From contig NZ_CP051516.1 of the NCBI RefSeq assembly GCF_012689525.1, positions 2,418,001-2,482,000 of the forward strand: a stretch of 64,000 bases of DNA, in the 5' to 3' direction. Position 1 is the first letter of the stretch, and each line of letters starts with the position of its first letter. The position numbers and the translations under genes were made by a program. The notes beneath the pieces were generated by a model. It was not told where the DNA came from, ran no database searches, and saw only the letters and a list, made by a program, of their open reading frames with translations. This document shows, one piece after another, positions 61,797 through 64,000 of the stretch. The stretch is from Paraburkholderia aromaticivorans (lineage in GTDB: Bacteria > Pseudomonadota > Gammaproteobacteria > Burkholderiales > Burkholderiaceae).

Positions 61797-62510
61797 TCAC
61801 ATGCCGAACAGGTTGTGCTGAATCTGCCGCAGGTGCCCGGTCAAAACCTGGCCAGCCTGCTCAGCATCGCGGTCACGCAGTGCTTCAACGATCGCCCTGT
61901 GCTGTGCTTCGTATTCCTTCCGACGCTCAGGCGTGAGTGAGTGGCGCTTGAGTCTGCCCCATTCGCCCTGTTCGCGAACACGATTGGTCAACTCAAGCAC
62001 CTTCAGGAAAAACGAGTTGTGCGTCGCCAGCGCGAACGTGCGATGCAACTCACCATCCCAGTGCTCGAATTCTTCGACCGTTTGTGCCGCTTCTGACCGC
62101 TCGATGCACTCCATCATTCGCGCGAAGTCGGACGACGTGGCATTGCGCGCAATCAGCTTCGGCATCAACGGTTCGATAAGGAGTCGCGCTTCCATCAGTT
62201 CCGCCGGGCTGGTCTGTGTCTCGGATATCTCGTCAACGACAATTTCCGGCGCTGGCAATGCCTTCGCAGCGCCGGGAAGCACAAAGGTCCCGCTGCCCAC
62301 AGTCTGCGTAATCAGGCCTCGGTCCTTAAGGTCCTGCAAGACGCGCCTGACCGCGCCACGCGACGCACCGAACTGCTCACTCAGCTGGCGTTCAGCCGGA
62401 AGTTTGACTCCATCGCGCATGCGACCCGATGCGATCTCATCGTGAAGATATGCCGCCAGCGCTTTCGCGCCGGCTGCCCGTACAGGGCTCTTTGCCTCGA
62501 CATCGCCCAT
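61797..62510 (-). CDS. GntR-family (FadR/FCD) transcriptional regulator
   Basis: The 237-residue product has a winged helix-turn-helix at about residues 14-80 (GVKLPAERQLSEQFGASRGAVRRVLQDLKDRGLITQTVGSGTFV, outlined). The FCD ligand-binding domain at about 100-230 has the metal-binding His residues in HWDGELHRTFALATHN and QHRAIVEALRDRD. It is divergent from the FAH-hydrolase gene and should repress that operon until a pathway acid binds. Related dyads in the 149-nt gap are its probable sites. Confidence 0.9.
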   Translation of the reverse strand: MGDVEAKSPVRAAGAKALAAYLHDEIASGRMRDGVKLPAERQLSEQFGASRGAVRRVLQDLKDRGLITQTVGSGTFVLPGAAKALPAPEIVVDEISETQTSPAELMEARLLIEPLMPKLIARNATSSDFARMMECIERSEAAQTVEEFEHWDGELHRTFALATHNSFFLKVLELTNRVREQGEWGRLKRHSLTPERRKEYEAQHRAIVEALRDRDAEQAGQVLTGHLRQIQHNLFGM

Positions 62511-62555
62511 CTTGCTGCTCCCCGGTTTCTATCAAGTGAATCATACCACGAGAGG

Positions 62556-62639
62556 TACCAATTGGTAGCGACATTGGTTAACCCTCACTTGTTAATTACC
62601 CAATATGGTTCTACTGTACCTCATACGCAAACCAATTGG
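62556..62639. promoter_or_regulatory. Candidate operators for the FCD-type GntR regulator
   Basis: The gap between the divergent genes contains the perfect 12-bp palindrome TACCAATTGGTA (62556-62567), the related ACCAATTGG (62631-62639) and a weaker CCAATATGG (62599-62607). The last strong copy overlaps the region just before the FAH ribosome site, suitable for repression. Confidence 0.6.
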
Positions 62640-62659
62640 ACTACTTCAGGAGCCATTTT

Positions 62660-63541
62660 ATGAAACTTGCAAACCTCCACGTGGACGGCGCCGCCCTTGT
62701 AGCGGTAGTGGATACGGATAAATCGGTGTTCTGGCCCGTGTCCGCGCTGGTCCCGGAATTCAATGGAGACATGGTCCAATTGGTCCAGTCGTTCGGCAAA
62801 TACAAGGGAGACCTCCGCCCGCTTGGCGAAGGACGCCCTTTGAGCGAAGCCACCGTGCTGGCGCCTATCGACCAGCCGCGTCGCAATATCTTCTGCGTGG
62901 GCAAGAACTATCACGAGCACGCAGCCGAATTCCAGAAATCCGGCTTTGATAGCAGCGCCAAGGACGGTGAACACGCACCGGAAGCGCCGGTTATCTTCAC
63001 GAAGACCGCAAGCACGGTCATCGGCCCGGGCGTGAAGATTCCGCGCCATACCGACGTCACCAGTCAACTGGACTACGAAGCCGAACTCGGCGTGGTTATC
63101 GGCAAGGCCGGCCGTGGCATCAAGAAGGCCGACGCGATGGAATACGTCTTCGGCTACACGGTCATCAACGACTTTACGGCCCGCGACCTGCAGAAGCTCC
63201 ACCGCCAATGGTTCATTGGCAAATCGCTGGATGGCTTCTGCCCGATGGGTCCATACCTCGTCACCGCTGACGAAGTCGATGGCCAGAATGTCGATGTGAA
63301 GTGCTGGGTCAACGGCGAACTGCGCCAGAACTCCAACACGAAACAACTGATTTTCGACATTCCGACGCTCATCGAAACGCTGTCGGCTGGCATCGAACTG
63401 CAACCCGGTGATGTGATTGCAACCGGCACCCCTGCTGGCGTCGGTATCGGCTTCAATCCGCCGAAATTCCTGCAAAAGGGCGACGTGATTCGCATCGAAA
63501 TCGAGAACGTGGGTGTACTGGAAAATGAGGTGGGCGAATGA
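62660..63541 (+). CDS. Fumarylacetoacetate-hydrolase (FAH) family protein
   Basis: The 293-residue product has the FAH fold: NIFCVGKNYHEHAAEF with the catalytic His region, DYEAELGVVIGKAGRGI with the metal-binding Glu residues, VINDFTARDLQ with the metal Asp, and GDVIATGTPAGVGIGF. The family covers acylpyruvases, 2-hydroxyhepta-2,4-dienedioate isomerases and similar ring-cleavage or oxo-acid enzymes. AGGAG lies 7 nt before the ATG. The stop overlaps the alpha/beta-hydrolase start by 4 nt, so the two act together in a catabolic pathway continuing past the window. Confidence 0.9.
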   Translation: MKLANLHVDGAALVAVVDTDKSVFWPVSALVPEFNGDMVQLVQSFGKYKGDLRPLGEGRPLSEATVLAPIDQPRRNIFCVGKNYHEHAAEFQKSGFDSSAKDGEHAPEAPVIFTKTASTVIGPGVKIPRHTDVTSQLDYEAELGVVIGKAGRGIKKADAMEYVFGYTVINDFTARDLQKLHRQWFIGKSLDGFCPMGPYLVTADEVDGQNVDVKCWVNGELRQNSNTKQLIFDIPTLIETLSAGIELQPGDVIATGTPAGVGIGFNPPKFLQKGDVIRIEIENVGVLENEVGE

Positions 63542-64000
63542 CGACCACCCTGGTCAAGAACATCGCGGTAGAAATCGATGGCGATGGACAGGCTGTGGTC
63601 TGTATTCACGGCCTTGGCGGTTCATCGAACAACTGGACGCCTGTTCTTTCCGCGTTCGAAGGCATGAAAGTCGTCCGGCCTGACCTGCCTGGCAGCGCCC
63701 GTTCGGCGCTCCCTTCGCAACCTCTGTCCATTGACCTGTACGTCGAGACATTGGCGGGTGTGTTGGGTGAACTGGGCATCTCGAAGGCGCACGTCGTCGC
63801 ACACTCGATGGGCACCATCGTCGCGCAGCATCTGGCCATCAAGCATCCCGACCTCGTGAAGAGTCTCGCTCTGTTTGGGCCGCTCCTCGCCCCGCCGGAG
63901 CAGGGACGCCCAGGCATTCAGGCTCGCGCCGCGCTCTCGCGGGAGAAAGGAATCGCGGGCGTGCAGGAAATTGCCGACGCCATCGTCAAGGGCGCGACGA
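63538..64000 (+). CDS. Alpha/beta-hydrolase, 3' end cut by window edge
   Basis: The first 154 residues show an alpha/beta-hydrolase: VVCIHGLGGSSNNW with the oxyanion-hole HG, VVRPDLPGSARS, and the nucleophile elbow VVAHSMGTIVAQHLA with Ser in an H-S-M-G context. The family includes 3-oxoadipate enol-lactonases and meta-cleavage product hydrolases. Coupling to the FAH gene by a 4-nt overlap suggests ring-cleavage or lactone hydrolysis. Confidence 0.88.
   Translation, partial: MTTTLVKNIAVEIDGDGQAVVCIHGLGGSSNNWTPVLSAFEGMKVVRPDLPGSARSALPSQPLSIDLYVETLAGVLGELGISKAHVVAHSMGTIVAQHLAIKHPDLVKSLALFGPLLAPPEQGRPGIQARAALSREKGIAGVQEIADAIVKGAT

Overview
The window is GC-rich, densely coded DNA from a Burkholderiales bacterium, most probably a Paraburkholderia/Burkholderia species. 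The main support is an RcoM-type haem-PAS/LytTR carbon monoxide sensor beside a cox gene, whose sequence agrees closely with the Paraburkholderia xenovorans protein as I remember it. CusCBAF, EmrAB-OprM, FrmA/Gfa and many LysR regulators fit the same group. No tRNA, rRNA, CRISPR array, phage or intact insertion sequence was seen. This is an accessory-rich stretch of a large multireplicon genome.

Layout. 1-1650: start of a CO dehydrogenase (cox) operon with its regulator rcoM and a putative RcoM site array between them. 1690-3970: small lipoprotein, RidA-like protein, a 5'-truncated LysR remnant and a MazEF-type toxin-antitoxin pair. 4050-10500: one six-gene minus-strand operon, moxR-DUF58-DUF4381-batA-batBC-batD. 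10780-17880: FGE-type sulfatase activator, HAD phosphatase-like lipoprotein, Cys-type sulfatase and a membrane-fused spermidine-synthase-like protein. 18590-23460: DUF3300, DUF2950 and PqiBC lipid-transport genes. 23475-29150: an LptD homologue and a BamA homologue outside their usual gene contexts, with two small unknown genes between them. 29300-36200: copper/silver efflux operon. 36270-41280: orphan acetolactate synthase and orphan 2-oxoglutarate dehydrogenase E1. 41890-50900: GlxA-type regulator, Mug glycosylase, a LysR-monooxygenase-EmrAB-OprM efflux region and a TMEM175-like channel. 51400-52290: class I aldolase. 52470-60260: the most interesting locus. 60465-64000: unknown membrane pair, then a GntR-controlled FAH-hydrolase/alpha-beta-hydrolase catabolic operon running off the edge.

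The 52.4-60.3 kb locus looks like an undescribed catabolic unit. A histidine/phenylalanine ammonia-lyase homologue (53601-55175) has lost exactly the Ala-Ser-Gly triad that forms the MIO cofactor while keeping the rest of the active site, as in the ergothionase branch that expels trimethylamine from a betaine. Facing it is a minus-strand operon of a VanA-type Rieske oxygenase, its reductase and an amino-acid-type periplasmic binding protein. Both promoters carry the same 13-bp box, TTTAGAAAAACTA. Next door are the two formaldehyde-detoxification genes frmA and gfa. The inferred scheme is import of an N- or O-methylated amino acid or betaine, oxidative demethylation releasing formaldehyde, formaldehyde removal through glutathione, and MIO-independent elimination of the amine, under the adjacent LysR regulator. 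The substrate is unknown.
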